64,000 nucleotides of DNA from Diplocarpon mali (GCA_024741835.1 JAENRP010000127.1:52343-116342), one strand, 5' to 3'. Positions 47,913-58,871 are shown, counted from the stretch's first letter. Numbers and translations: made by a program. Notes: generated by a model from the letters alone, not told the origin.

Positions 47913-48486
47913 TTCAGCAAGTACTATGTATGTAATGAGTTATACTTTAAAACGGCAATTTGAAGTACGAATGCGACTTCGTTGCAGGGATAGAAAAGTC
48001 AATTTTAAAGTATGATCTAAAACTGCAGACTTAGTACTCACCCCTTCCTCAGGAAAGCAACATTTACAAGGTGATTATTACTCGTACTCGTTCGCCTGCG
48101 ACGAAGGGCAGATGTAGATGTATCATAGCTAGGAACACTGCTCGATGCGTGCTTTACCCTGCTCTCACAGACGGATTTTTTCCCCTCCAGGTCTGAGGCG
48201 TCCTACTCAGATTATAGGGTGTTGATTTTGCTTCGCTTGCTTTTCTACGCTAAAGTACATAGTCAGAACTAATACGTTTAGTGAATTTCTGCCCTGGTTT
48301 TGATCCACCGTACGTACTCAAAGCGGGATTATATTAGAAAGTCAAGAGAATGGCGTGGCCCACAACAATACCTCGCCTCCGTTCAGAACTTGAACGTGTC
48401 AGCTTAGCTACCGCCAAAATTTAAGCTTCAAGTCGGTGGGAGGGTAGTCTGTCCAACGAGGTCATACATACTTCGTATATGCATTA

Positions 48487-48655
48487 ATGATTCCGGATTT
48501 CTAGTCTATGCACGATTCTCGTATATCGGGGAAGGTTCTATTTATAAGGATACTAAGCTAGGGGTACCTCTAATGATATTTGAATGTTAACTAAGCAGCA
48601 TTGCCAAGTATCTAGAGAGCATAGGCTTATGCATAGACTAGAAATCCGGAATCAT
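48487..48655. mobile_element. MITE-like inverted-repeat element, copy 2
   Basis: A perfect terminal inverted repeat (48486-48511 against 48631-48656, starting ATGATTCCGGATTTCTAG) flanked by TA on both sides (48485-48486 and 48656-48657), as expected for Tc1/mariner-mobilised elements. The interior matches copy 1 in reverse orientation, with an internal deletion. It is 169 bp between the TA dinucleotides. No coding capacity. Confidence 0.85.
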
Positions 48656-48677
48656 TATAGTACATAGTCCATAGGGA

Positions 48678-48923
48678 AATAATTTGAGGTTTTCTATCTA
48701 TACGCTATATTAGAACTTTCTTTTATATAGGGGTTTCGATAGGAGGTATTTAAAGCTTAGGAATTAATAACAGTTGAGATAATTAGAGATTTGATTAGGG
48801 AAATGCTAAATAGATATAAAGCAGTGATTAATATAAAAGTTGGCTATATAAAATACTAAGGAATTCAATAAAAGCAGCATTGCCAAGAATCTAGTATGCA
48901 TAGATAGGGAACCTCAAATTATT
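48678..48923 (+). mobile_element. Deletion derivative of a Tc1/mariner element with transposase tail
   Basis: Inverted repeats AATAATTTGAGGT (48678) and its complement ending at 48923 bound about 246 bp. Inside, on the plus strand, the frame ending at 48859 reads EIIRDLIREMLNRYKAVI and finishes GYIKY-stop. This resembles the C-terminal end of Tc1/mariner transposases, which typically finish in a Gly-Gly-x-Thr-Lys-Tyr motif. A TACACCCTGTA-type word adjoins the right end. Confidence 0.7.
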
Positions 48924-49207
48924 ACACCCTGTACGAAGTATATACGAAGTAGTTCGTAGTCGCCCCTACGCGTGTTGTGAAGTATATCTATGAAGTGCTT
49001 GTGGCATAAGCTACGCCATTCGGACCTTGATTTAGAATCATAAAATATATTACATTCAAATTATCAATATTGGTCACATTCCTATTAATCTAGTAGCGAT
49101 AAGCTCCATAATGTACTTATGTAACTCTAGCAGCTTCTATACACTCTTAACCTTTGAGCCGCGGGCGAGTGGGCAGTGGGGGGTTAAGTACTCCGTCGCC
49201 ACGTAAA

Positions 49208-49228
49208 ATGTGTATTGTTGCCGCTTAA
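49208..49228 (+). promoter_or_regulatory. Six-codon upstream ORF before the GT34 start
   Basis: ATG at 49208 (AAAATG context) opens a six-codon frame, MCIVAA, ending in TAA at 49226-49228. That is two bases before the main ATG at 49231. If transcription starts upstream of it, ribosomes would have to terminate and reinitiate almost in place, or scan past. Confidence 0.4.
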
Positions 49229-49230
49229 TC

Positions 49231-50190
49231 ATGTCATTCATCAATCGTCGTTCTTCACAAAAATTTGCCTTGCCATACCACCTTCGACACCGTGTGCGCC
49301 GGAGCAAGGTCGGGATTTCTATGCTCTTCTGGGCCATTGTTCTATGCGGGTTGTACATCTTCAACTTCCACTCCAAGGTCCCCGGATCAGATAGTCGGCA
49401 GGCAGAAACCGCTGTCTCGGACCAGTTGCCTGAAGGTGGCAAGAATGGCTATCAAAATATTGGCAAAGTTAGTATTTTGTACGGCGATCGAAAAGCGGGC
49501 TTTGAAAGAGCTATGAGAACACATGATGAGCATAGCCGGCTTCATGGCTATCGAATGCACCTATTGCGACGTGAAATTCTACCTGGAGTCTGGACCAAGC
49601 CTGCCCATATTCTCTCAATCCTTCTACAGGAACTCAGCAAGCCAGAGAGGGAGCGCCTCTCATGGCTGTTCTGGTTCGACGCAGATACTGTGCTTCTCAA
49701 TCGCAAAATTCCGCTCGAGATTTTTCTCCCACCTGCCGAGCACGGGGATGTAAAGATTCTGACGACAGACGACTTCAACGGCTTCAACAATGGAGTCTTC
49801 ATGGTAGCCGTCGATCCGTGGTCTGTGGAGCTGTTTGCGAACATCGTTTCGTTCCGTGATTTCGAGCCCGACACTAAGCTCTTTCTTCACGATCAGAGTG
49901 CCATGGAAATCCTACTCGCGAAACATAAATATGCCAAGTACGCAGTCACAGTTCCTCAGCACTGGTTCAATGCCTTCAAGGAGGAGACGAATCCAAATCT
50001 GACGGCGCCCGCTGACCAGGTGCGAGGCGGGGATCTGCTTGTGCACTTGGCGGGTATGTTATATCAGGAGGAGTGGCTAGATATATTTTGTGATCGACTC
50101 GAAAAAGACCGCTCGAAATGGGAGGTCGACCTGGATAAGACGACCTATCCGGCAGAGATTGAAGAATTTTGGAGAGATCTGAAGAGGTGA
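49231..50190 (+). CDS. GT34 galactosyl/mannosyltransferase (GMA12/MNN10 family), type II membrane protein
   Basis: A Golgi glycosyltransferase for cell-wall or protein glycans by family. A single exon of 319 codons from the ATG at 49231; the frame extends 7 codons further only through a GTG. The basic N-terminus precedes a signal anchor at about 27-47 (VGISMLFWAIVLCGLYIFNF). The catalytic domain has YGDRKAGFERAMRTHDEH and the DxD metal site at residues 150-152 in WLFWFDADTVLLN. FNNGVFMVAVDPWSVELF, HDQSAMEILL and the C-terminal DLLVHLAG block follow. All are recognisable GT34 landmarks in order. The length is near the family's lower end. The gene stands alone inside the AT island, flanked by transposon remnants, yet is fully open. 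Donor and acceptor sugars cannot be told. Confidence 0.88.
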   Translation: MSFINRRSSQKFALPYHLRHRVRRSKVGISMLFWAIVLCGLYIFNFHSKVPGSDSRQAETAVSDQLPEGGKNGYQNIGKVSILYGDRKAGFERAMRTHDEHSRLHGYRMHLLRREILPGVWTKPAHILSILLQELSKPERERLSWLFWFDADTVLLNRKIPLEIFLPPAEHGDVKILTTDDFNGFNNGVFMVAVDPWSVELFANIVSFRDFEPDTKLFLHDQSAMEILLAKHKYAKYAVTVPQHWFNAFKEETNPNLTAPADQVRGGDLLVHLAGMLYQEEWLDIFCDRLEKDRSKWEVDLDKTTYPAEIEEFWRDLKR

Positions 50191-51121
50191 TAGTTCCCAA
50201 TCGCAGGGAAACTGGAGCGAGCGGAGCAAAACTAGATTTCATGAATGCTACCAGCTATTGTCTATGTTATAGGAGCCTCAAGATCCTACCTTATGCCGTG
50301 CTCAGCGATTTTAACACCTGCGAGGTTGCCTATGTGCCTTGTTAAGTACCTTCAGATGTCACTAATTGCTTCGCCCATCCTCAACTCGAGACGCGAAGCC
50401 CGACTTCCCAGTCGTACCAATATACCCAATCATGGTAGCTTATTTTGGGAGGTGCAGAGGGCAAGGCTTGACTCGCCGCCTGGCTCTGCGAGGAAGTTTT
50501 TATATAGGTAAGTTGGAAGTGGTGAGTTACTATGTATATAGTACTGTTATATCACTGCCTGCCCCTTCATAATTCTATGTACTCGTGGGATGAAACATCT
50601 CAGTCTCACTAAGGAAAGAGAGCTATTAGAATCGATCTTTTCCAATAACTTTTAGGCTTTCCCACCTGACCTGTTTACCTTCTTTTTCGGCACTATACTT
50701 TGTGTATATACGAAGTAATACAGGATTCGACTACAGAGTATCCCCTTGTTCTCCGCAGACAGCGGATTCAAAGGACTATTGAAACATTGAAAATTATGAA
50801 TCCCAGTTCTTCAGGGAAGTGACAGAACTCTTCAAACTTAGAGAACCGACAGAAGTGGAGGATTTTACATACATAGCTCTGTGTGGAAGCATGGCGAAGA
50901 CATTACTGCGCAGATCATCGAGTGGATTCCTAGCCATATGCGAAGTATCTCTTAGAGTTTGTACTATAAATTGATACTTCAAGGAATAGAGTTCCATAAG
51001 GGAGCACTTTGCTCTTCTGTTTACGAAATTAAAAAGAGAGTGGCCAGAGACTCGAAGCTTAAAAGGTGAGTCCTGCGAATCGGCAAGCCTACTTGGTAGT
51101 TGGGGTAAATAGTCACATTTA
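50191..51121. other. AT-rich gene-less DNA downstream of the GT34 gene
   Basis: No coding sequence supported. A TACGAAGTA word lies at 50709-50717. AT content rises towards the transposon remnant that follows. Confidence 0.5.
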
Positions 51122-51923
51122 TACTTCGTACTATGGGTAAATAATGTACAATTCTAGGCCGTGCACACTAGATACTTGGCAATGCTGCTTTTATAATTTC
51201 CTTAATATTTTGTATAGCCTCCTCCTGCTGCGATCATAGCTTTACATCTCTCTAGCATTTCCCTAATTAATTCTCTAATCCTTTCAATTGTTATCGATTC
51301 CTACGCTTCTTTTACAGCTTTATATAATCTCTTATAGGATCGATACTCGTTCGTTACAAGAGGTCTGTTTTGTAGGTGTCTTTGGAGTCGGTATACTAAA
51401 TGAAGAATCCATATTAAAAGCGTTAATTTTCAATGCAAAAAGCGGCGAATCGTTATAGATAAATCATTAGCTATACCCCCTGTATATAAGCCCTGTTAAT
51501 GGAAACCGGTAGAATTACGCACAGACAGCACTTGTACATTATTTCGGGCATATACCAAGTAGTCTGTGCACGATTAAGAGTTTCTCCAAGCAGGGGGGGC
51601 TCTTGCTAGAGGGTACTACCAATGATAAAGCGATATTCATTCGCCGCTTTTCTAATGAGAGATCAACGCTTTTTGTTATAGAGTCAATATTAGAGGTACT
51701 AATACTAAAGAGTCGAATACGCCGAAGCACTTCTCGTACAGAACGATCAATAATAATTAATAGAATTAGAGAGTTGGTAGAGGAAATGCAAGTTATATGT
51801 AAAGCAGTAATTGCAACTGAAGGAGCATATACCAAATACTAAGGATAGTTAATAGAGTCGCATCTCTAAGTATCTTAAGTGCACGGCCTAGAATTGTGGA
51901 TTATCTACCTATGATACGAAGTA
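51122..51923. mobile_element. Tc1/mariner remnant with two outward-facing transposase tails
   Basis: Long inverted termini: from TACTTCGTA at 51122 through AATTCTAGGCCGTGCAC ending at 51166, and the matching complement from 51879 to 51923; the inner 26 bp match at 24 positions. Just inside the left terminus, the minus-strand frame ending at 51202 reads ERIRELIREMLERCKAMI and finishes GGGYTKY-stop. Just inside the right terminus, the plus-strand frame ending at 51842 reads NRIRELVEEMQVICKAVI and finishes EGAYTKY-stop. Both ends thus encode a transposase C-terminus pointing outward. No N-terminal or catalytic DDE part is visible. The element is non-autonomous and palindrome-like, or two nested elements. 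Confidence 0.75.
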
Positions 51924-53594
51924 ATACAAAGACCGGCGCATGATCTTGGCACACGGCTTATATGAGAACACGAGTTGAGTAATCCACATAAGTACTAGCT
52001 ACTCCTTTGTAGGAGGTACTTCATTGCATGCCAAACAAATCTCGCATTATAGTCAAATATTGAAATGATAGATATTTTTAGCGAGAATTCTGTAAATTAT
52101 ACAGTAAATTATAGATTTTTTACTTTTCATATGCTTTATTAGTTCAAAACTATATAGCATAAGCGAGAAACGCTATAGTCGGATTTATATATAACGAGAA
52201 AATAGCATAAAAACTCCTTATATCTTTGTTATTTGGCCAATTATACTCATAATTCCCAATTCCCTAAATCAGATTCTACTCCATACCTTAGTTAATAGCT
52301 GTTCCCTTTAGATCTAAAGCGAGTATATTCTTAAATGGTGCTTGAATAAATCGTATCGCCTTAGGTCTAGAAGCCGCATCGCCTAGGTAGCTTTAATAAC
52401 GGCTTAGCGTATGTATTCGCTAGTTGACTATTAGGGTATAAGCTTTGCAGTGCTGTTTTGAAGCCTAATGCACAAGCTCATACCCCAAGTAGTTATTTCT
52501 TTCAATGATAGAGTTTAAGTAAATATGGATTTCACACCCTGTATCATACACAGGGAAATAAACAGGGTGTAGTATATATATGATACTCCTTTTCTTATTA
52601 CGCAGATAGTAGATGAGAAAAACCCACAAGTCATATTCTACTTCTGAATATAATCAGGGAGACGACGACTCGATACCTATATACAGTATCTCCTACGGAC
52701 CTGCAGACTCTTTCAAAGAGTCTACAAATCCAATTCAAGGTCCCTCGGTATAGAGGGCTGACTAGTGGATCACAAGGAGTTTTTCATCCTAGTTTTCTCC
52801 TTACACCTGATCCAACTGTAGCGTTTTGTCACTTACACTATATATTTTAGATCTTATATAGCAAATTAATAGGAAGAAGAACCTGAACATAATTTAATAT
52901 ATCAATTTAAAGAACAAATGCAATAATCTGAAAAGCTAGAAAACTATACAAGGCGTGATCTACTTGTACTAACTCTAGAACAAGAAGAAACAGTATTAAA
53001 TAGCCTGTCTATTGAGGTATCACTTGTTAAAAGCATTTGGCTTGATTTGCTTGCTTCTCCAAACAATCGAAAATGACACTTTCAAGTGGGTTTTTAGATG
53101 CACTGTCCGAAAAACAAAGGAGGCAAGACTGGGCTACCAATAATGTGACTCACTGCCACTGGAACGTTTCTGGGCTATAATGTGTCCTCTATACGTAGAT
53201 GCTGGTATGAGAATTGATACATATCGAAACCTGCCCCAAATACTGTCAGCTCTTATTCTAACAATAGCAGGGCTAGCTCCACAACATAATGGGGTTGTAC
53301 TTGAACTACTCTTGCAACGTGACAATATTATTGCTACATCCTGTCGTCATTCCCACAAGAGAGAGCATTCACTAAGAGAACACAAAATCATATAGTGGCA
53401 TCCAAACTTTACACCTGACCTGCCGTCTTCCAAAGTCTCTCTCCAGGAACCCGTCTAGTTCTTGGCTAAGGCTCCTGTCCGCCTTCATGGCGCTAGCATC
53501 TTTTCTGCCAAAGTCCCCACCAAAAAGTTCAAAGCAAGAATATTTCAAGCCAGTGATCGCGTTTCTACCCTAACGACACCACATAGATTCAGTA
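51924..53594. other. AT-rich DNA between transposon remnant and the Nop6-like gene
   Basis: No intact gene. At 52534-52570 an ACACCCTGT word faces its complement ACAGGGTGT across 19 bp, resembling abutting transposon ends of the TACAGGGTGT type. Frames near 52900-53100 and 53180-53395 look like decayed coding sequence but are unrecognised. Normal base composition resumes near 53.4 kb. Confidence 0.45.
52534..52570. repeat. Short inverted repeat, TACAGGGTGT type
   Basis: ACACCCTGT at 52534-52542 is complemented by ACAGGGTGT at 52562-52570, with another CACAGGG word between. A related TACACCCTGTA word adjoins the mobile element ending at 48923. Confidence 0.55.
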
Positions 53595-54812
53595 ATGGGT
53601 AAAGCGAGAACAGAAGCTTCGCGCGCAGAGCGTAAAGCCAAGAAGCGTGCTGCGGCAGACGCAATTCCTGATATCCCAGATTCCTGGACCGCAGACTCAG
53701 AGGTCGAAATTTCCAACAAGACACAGTCGAAGAAGAGGAAACGAGATAGGGATGCCGAGGATGTGGAAGCAACTGCGCTGAATGGAGACAAGGACAGTAA
53801 GAAGAAAAAGAAGAAGAAGACAAGGAAAGAGGCCGAGGATAGTGGAGAAGAAAAAGTGGTGGTGAAGAAAGCGAAGAAGGAGAAGGTCAAGAGCGAGGAG
53901 GAGCCAACTCCGACTATAGATGTGGATTTGGGAACAGGAGGTGTGCCGGCGGCTGAACAGCCCAATAAATCGAAAAAAGAGCGGAAGGCGGAGCGTAGAG
54001 CGAAGGATGCTGCAGAAGCTGCTGTAAATGGCACGAAATCTACAGAGCCTATGATTGCGGTTCCGGCAGCCAGTGGGGACAAGAAGGTAGCAGGGACGGA
54101 GGAAACGAACGAAGTGAAGAAACCGAAAAAGAACAATCGGAATAGGGAAAAGAAGCGCAAGGGTGAGAGCGCGGCCACCGGTGCCAATGGAGAGTCTACA
54201 GAGAAGGGAGAAGGAAGTGGAAAGGCTGCGAGGTTTATTGTGTTTGTTGGTTTGTGCACTCTGAAAGAATTCCCAGACATAGCACAACTAATAGCAACGA
54301 CAGGCAACCTCCCATTTACAGCAACGAAGGCGTCTGTGGAGAAGCACTTCGCCTCCATAAAGCCCAGGTCCGTCCGCGCACCCTGTGAAAAAGGAGAAGC
54401 GAATAAAAGCAAAGGCTATGCATTCGTCGAGTTTGAAGGCTATGACCATATGAAGACGTGCCTGAAGCTGTTCCACCACTCGACGTTCGATGATAAGAAG
54501 AGTGGGCCGAGACAGATCAGTTGCGAGCTGACGTACGTTTTCGCCCACATGCGTACCCTTTCGCCTTCCTGTGGATATTTTGCTCTTCGCATGAGATCAT
54601 GCTAACTTTTTCCGGACAGTGCTGGAGGTGGTGGTAACACCGATGCTCGCCGTAAGAAGATCGCGGAGAAGAACGAGAAGCTGAACGAGGAGCGTATCAG
54701 GAAGATCCATGAGGAGAAAAACGCCAAGTTAACGAAGCAGGCCGAGGCTGGTACGACTGTACTGGTCAATAACGCTATCCATCCTAGTCGGAGAGGACGA
54801 GTGCCTGTTTGA
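53595..54812 (+). CDS. Nop6-like nucleolar RNA-binding protein
   Basis: Probably involved in small ribosomal subunit biogenesis. Exons 53595-54249, 54304-54532 and 54620-54812 give 358 residues. The first about 210 residues are a highly charged Lys/Glu-rich region with several nuclear/nucleolar localisation-type runs (SKKKKKKKTRKE, EKKRKGES). A single RRM at about 215-300 is assembled across the first splice: FIVFVG continues as NLPFTATKASVEKHF, with RNP1-like KGYAFVEFEG. The tail is Lys/Glu-rich and helical and ends AIHPSRRGRVPV, a Nop6-type ending. Both introns agree in phase; skipping the first would break RNP2. Start ATG (AGTAATGG) is the first in the frame. Confidence 0.85.
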
Positions 54813-55700
54813 TAATGGCGGTAATGCTTGTCTGGTCTGGTTGTATATCCATTCGGAGCTGCGGTCTTTTCTGAGAACTTTTGTATGGATGCGCTGGATA
54901 AGGAGCAGTTCAATCCGTACGAACATAAGGCAATATAAACTCGAGTGACCTCTCTTGGACACCTTCCCAATGATTCGCAATGGTTTATTGTAGGCAGGAT
55001 TGCGGGCAGCCGGCAGGACAGTCTTGTCGGGTCGGTCGGCGACGCCGGCGCGTGAGGGATTACGCTAGACTGAATTTCATACCAACAGAAAGCGCAGAAA
55101 GTATGTCCTCCACGTCCAGGGAGGACAGTACCAAATTGGCGGTGTTTTGGTTCTCAGGGCTCGGCAAAACCCCAATCCATTCAATTGCCTGCCGCATCTC
55201 AGAGGCGCGACGAATCCAATTCACATGTACTTGGCGACTCCGCGTCCATGCAGCATCTGACAACTCTGTAGAGGCTGGCCGGGTCCGACCTCCCACAGAT
55301 CTTAGCGTATCAATTGGCCTCGCTTCCCGTGCGTTCTCAGGGGCTCGGCTATCTACGAAGCGACGGGGAAAAGGGGTTCGGTTAAGTAAATCCAAAAAAA
55401 AAAAAATAGTCGGGGACGGGACCCGGGAAACCAGGGAAAGGATCGGCTGGACGGTTTCCGCACCATGAGCGAGGGGTAATGGGCTGTTGAAATGTATTGT
55501 TGCACAGATGATAATGGGTGGCTTGTTTTGGTAGAAAGTATTAGTCGGAGAGCTCGGACATGAAGGGTTCTCATTCCTGCAACTGGGCGTATATGCGAAT
55601 CGCGCATTGTATCATCGTCTATATTGTACGCTGCCAATACTGTCGAACGCTCGTATACTTTACAGGAATCGAGCAAGGGAAGCAATGACGCGGGTGGATC
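54813..55700. other. Intergenic region
   Basis: No coding sequence supported. A run of 13 A lies at 55394-55406. The right edge adjoins the 3' end of the decayed Zn2Cys6 gene. Confidence 0.5.
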
Positions 55701-56530
55701 TCAGAAAATATTACACCTGAGTCTACTGGTGAACTCCCGCATTGTACCCATAACCCTTCCCGACAAAAACACCTCCGGCGCACTGTATACCATATCAACT
55801 TCCTTCCTCCGCCGTCCATCACTTCTGTAGCTATGATTCTTCGCATACTTATTCACCAGCCCCTGGACCTTTCGATCCTCTCTGCCGACAACCTGGACCC
55901 TGATTTTTCTCTCCTCTTCGGCATCCGTCTGATATGACTCGCTCGTGAATAGAAGCGAGGCACTGCTAGCACCACTTACACGCTGGTGTCGAAGTACTGG
56001 AGAGGATTTGTAAGCGGTACAATTAGAGAGTACCGGAGCTTGTTGCCATATCGAGGGGGCTTTAGAAGAAAGTTGAGCTTGCCAGAAGGTCGATGCCGGG
56101 ATTGTTAAATAATGTTGGTGTCGGTATTGGCATCACGTCGCCAGGTCGATTGAAATTCACAGCTCCTTCGTTGCCCATCAGCGAAAGGTTGAAGCCGTTT
56201 GGATTCTGTTCCATGGCTGGTAGGTTCATTCGGGTCTCTTGGGTAGGTGCTGGGGAAGAAAGCCGTCTCCACTTTGATGGATGAAGCTACTCTTTAGATT
56301 TCGCTGCAACCACGTTGGGCGATGCAGAGTAAGTGGACATGTTAACGAGCTTCCGCGATGCTGCTGGTAGCTTTCGCATGCGTCGTGACGGGCTGTGATT
56401 GCACTGTCGTCCAATGTTTATACATCGAAGACACTGCAGCTGTTCTCGATCGCATTTGATTTTGGAAGCGCTACAAGCGTCACAGGAAGCCCTGAAATTC
56501 CTGGGCTTGGGAGATTTCAGATTCTCGAGA
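55701..56530 (-). pseudogene. Zn2Cys6 transcription factor pseudogene (AflR-type layout)
   Basis: The binuclear zinc cluster is intact at about 56402-56484: CDACSASKIKCDREQLQC then CINIGRQC, followed by SPSRRMRKLPAASRK, the typical linker of AflR-type regulators. No ATG precedes it in frame; a TGA lies upstream near 56553. An in-frame TAG at 56287-56289 interrupts the frame, which then continues (SSPAPTQETRMNLPAMEQNP, PTPTLFNNPGIDLLASSTFF) to another stop near 56060. The C-terminal block, SESYQTDAEEERKIRVQVV to VFLSGRVMGTMREFTSRL, lies in a further frame and ends at 55701. It resembles the usual C-terminal region of this regulator class. The middle regulatory domain is largely missing. Decayed regulator; whether it once governed a secondary-metabolite cluster cannot be told, and no such cluster is in the window. 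Confidence 0.7.
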
Positions 56531-58871
56531 GACTTGGGAGGCTTGCTTACGACAAGCAGTCACCGACTTTGATGTGGCATTTCGGTCCTCTTGAAGATCA
56601 GGCTGGTGGTGTGAGAGATCTGTTGATCTTTGCAGAGGAGACTTTTCGCCTGGCGAGACTTGGTATGCACTTCATATTTCCCCAACCAGCGGAGCCTATG
56701 ATCACATACTTCTCTCGATATTGGCTGGGAGTAGCGTCGAGGCAGCTCTCCGCGAGCTCCAGCTCATGCAACCCCCTAGATTGCCAGTAATTCATTCTGT
56801 GATATGCGTTTCTGCAACCTTACAGTAGGATCCGTTGATGATCACCTTGCCGTGTGCAGCCAAAGGCTGGATTTTCGTAAACAAGTGCTGACTTGGGAGC
56901 CATCGCCAGGATAATTGCAGTCGACGTGAGTTACTCCACTGAGCCTTGGCCTGCGTCGAGGATGTGTTACTCAGCGGTTGCCTCTATCACGAAGACAACC
57001 ACATACCATCGTAGCTAGTATGGGTGTTACTCAAGCGAAGCTGGCAAGCGTTATAGCCGCTAAGAAAAGGGAAAGACAGTCGGCGAGGGCAACGCGCGAC
57101 TTACGTCGTTGTCGACCGAAAACATGTGACGTGTGGATATATATAGAGCGCATTTCCCTCTATTCATGAAAGACGTACTTATTTTTTTATATTTTTTATA
57201 TATGTCTTTGCCTTGGTGGCGGTTGGATGCAAGCTTCTGTCCTCCCTCACTTACTGGGGGATGCTGTGCGGCTGACGTGAATCCTGATTCAGAGCATCAT
57301 CTTGAGGTTGTGCAGAGATACGGAGCAATCAAAGCTGCAGTATTACTGTAATACTCTGAGAGCGTGGATATCAGGCTGGGGACGTACATGGTCGCATTCC
57401 TCATCCAAGCTTCAAGACTATAGTAACCTTTTATCACTGTAATATGTTATGCTATAGGAGTGAGGGAGTCTTGAAGGAGCCATTCTCGCACAGGGTGGAG
57501 AGTTTCCAAAAAACAATATTTTTTGAACGTCATAGATTTGAATCTTATGCGTGGATAAAAGCCAGGTCAGTGGTTGGATTGCGCCTACTTTGCATTCGGC
57601 ATTGATGGTTCGGAATTATATCCAGAAGGGTAGATAGAGAAGAACAGGCAATGCAGGCATCCGCCACATAATATTCGGTCCTTAGACTTCACACATCCAA
57701 CCCAGTCGCTACACCTAGAATTGAAATCATGCAGGCCTCTTCATCCGAAATTTGCTGGGTGAGATGCGTGAAACTTCGCTCTTACTAGAGGCCCAGGTGC
57801 TGGTCAGCAGAGAAATACCTCTCTCCAAGTTTTTGTGAGTTCTGCGTGTCTCTAGGTTGACGACATTAATATATATATGGGCCTGCTGATCCTGTGAGAA
57901 TGGTTACTGACAGCAAGATATACTCTGCAGTAACAGCTGAAATGGCGAGCCTTCCTCGACACTACAAGACCTATCGCAGATGCGGGGACATCGATCCGGC
58001 GCCCAGAACGTCGTCGTCGCACTCTGATGGGTCATTGCTGGTACAGTCATGTAGAACTACTCATAAAAGCTTTGTGGGTTTGCAGCCTTTCGAATGTAAT
58101 ATCCCACGCTTGGTTCGTAGCTCATGGCCCGAGTCCCTCCTGAGCCTCTTCTGCTGTCATCCGCCAAGCCATGTTCTGCTATCCAGGAGCACACATGTAA
58201 ATTGCAAGGCATCGTGAGTCTCGCCGCCAGCTGGGTGGTACGGCCGTTGTCGTCGGGCTAGATATACCTCGACTTGGAGTCAATGGGGTCGAAAACTCCC
58301 GATGTTCCTATCTTCACGGCAACATAGCCTCTCCTAGGTACCTCAGTGACGCGAAAATATTCGTGCTCGGCCGTAGCATCTAAGACGGTTGTAAACTTTC
58401 GAGGTGCTTGACGCGGTTTACATGGCATTGCCTGTGGTGAGATGAGAAGACCGCTAGGTGCGACCAAATGAAGACGTCGAGTACAACCGAAGCCTGCTCG
58501 TGCCATGGGCCGGTACAGAGTACGACTGTGGTATTCTAACTGGCTCTCGATTAAGCGTGTAACAAAGTACGAAACACCTGGCTTGCATTCGTGAAAATTT
58601 GGTGAGGGCGGATCTTACTTGGGATGTTCAGCCCTAGGCCCTTTGGGACTGAAGCACTGCAATGTCAGCTAAAGACCTGTGTCTATCTTGCGATTAGCAG
58701 TTACAAAAGTTGACTGAGTCTGCATACAGAAGAGGCCAGATGCAATGGTGTTACTGAGAAGTGAGTACAGGGTGATTCTCCTATGAGACGCGGAAAAAGA
58801 CCCCATTCCTCGATTCGTTGGCCTCAGGCCCTTTATCACGGTACAAACAATATCCAAATCAATTTCATTGT
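56531..58871. other. Gene-poor region between two pseudogenes
   Basis: No supported gene. Frames at 56598-56795, 57894-58217 (through a GTG) and 58258-58506 are open but unrecognised. Some of the 58.2-58.8 kb sequence may be further decayed remains of the glutamine-synthetase-like gene, but no GS motif could be confirmed there. Confidence 0.4.

Larger units (their letters stand above)
47913..49207. other. AT-rich DNA between transposon remnants, upstream of the GT34 gene
   Basis: Apart from the two inverted-repeat elements listed within it, this stretch has no coding sequence. Copies of TACTTCGTA or its complement occur at 48469, 48932 and 48943. The final 200 bp should contain the GT34 promoter. 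Confidence 0.5.

Noticed and set aside
53570..54412. 280-codon minus-strand frame rich in Phe, Ser and Leu
   Set aside because: Antisense to the Lys/Glu-rich Nop6-like gene; Lys AAG codons read as CTT on the reverse strand, giving a false hydrophobic protein.
58258..58506. Possible C-terminal exon of the glutamine-synthetase-like gene
   Set aside because: No catalytic-domain motif of the family could be recognised in any frame, so it was not joined to the remnant.
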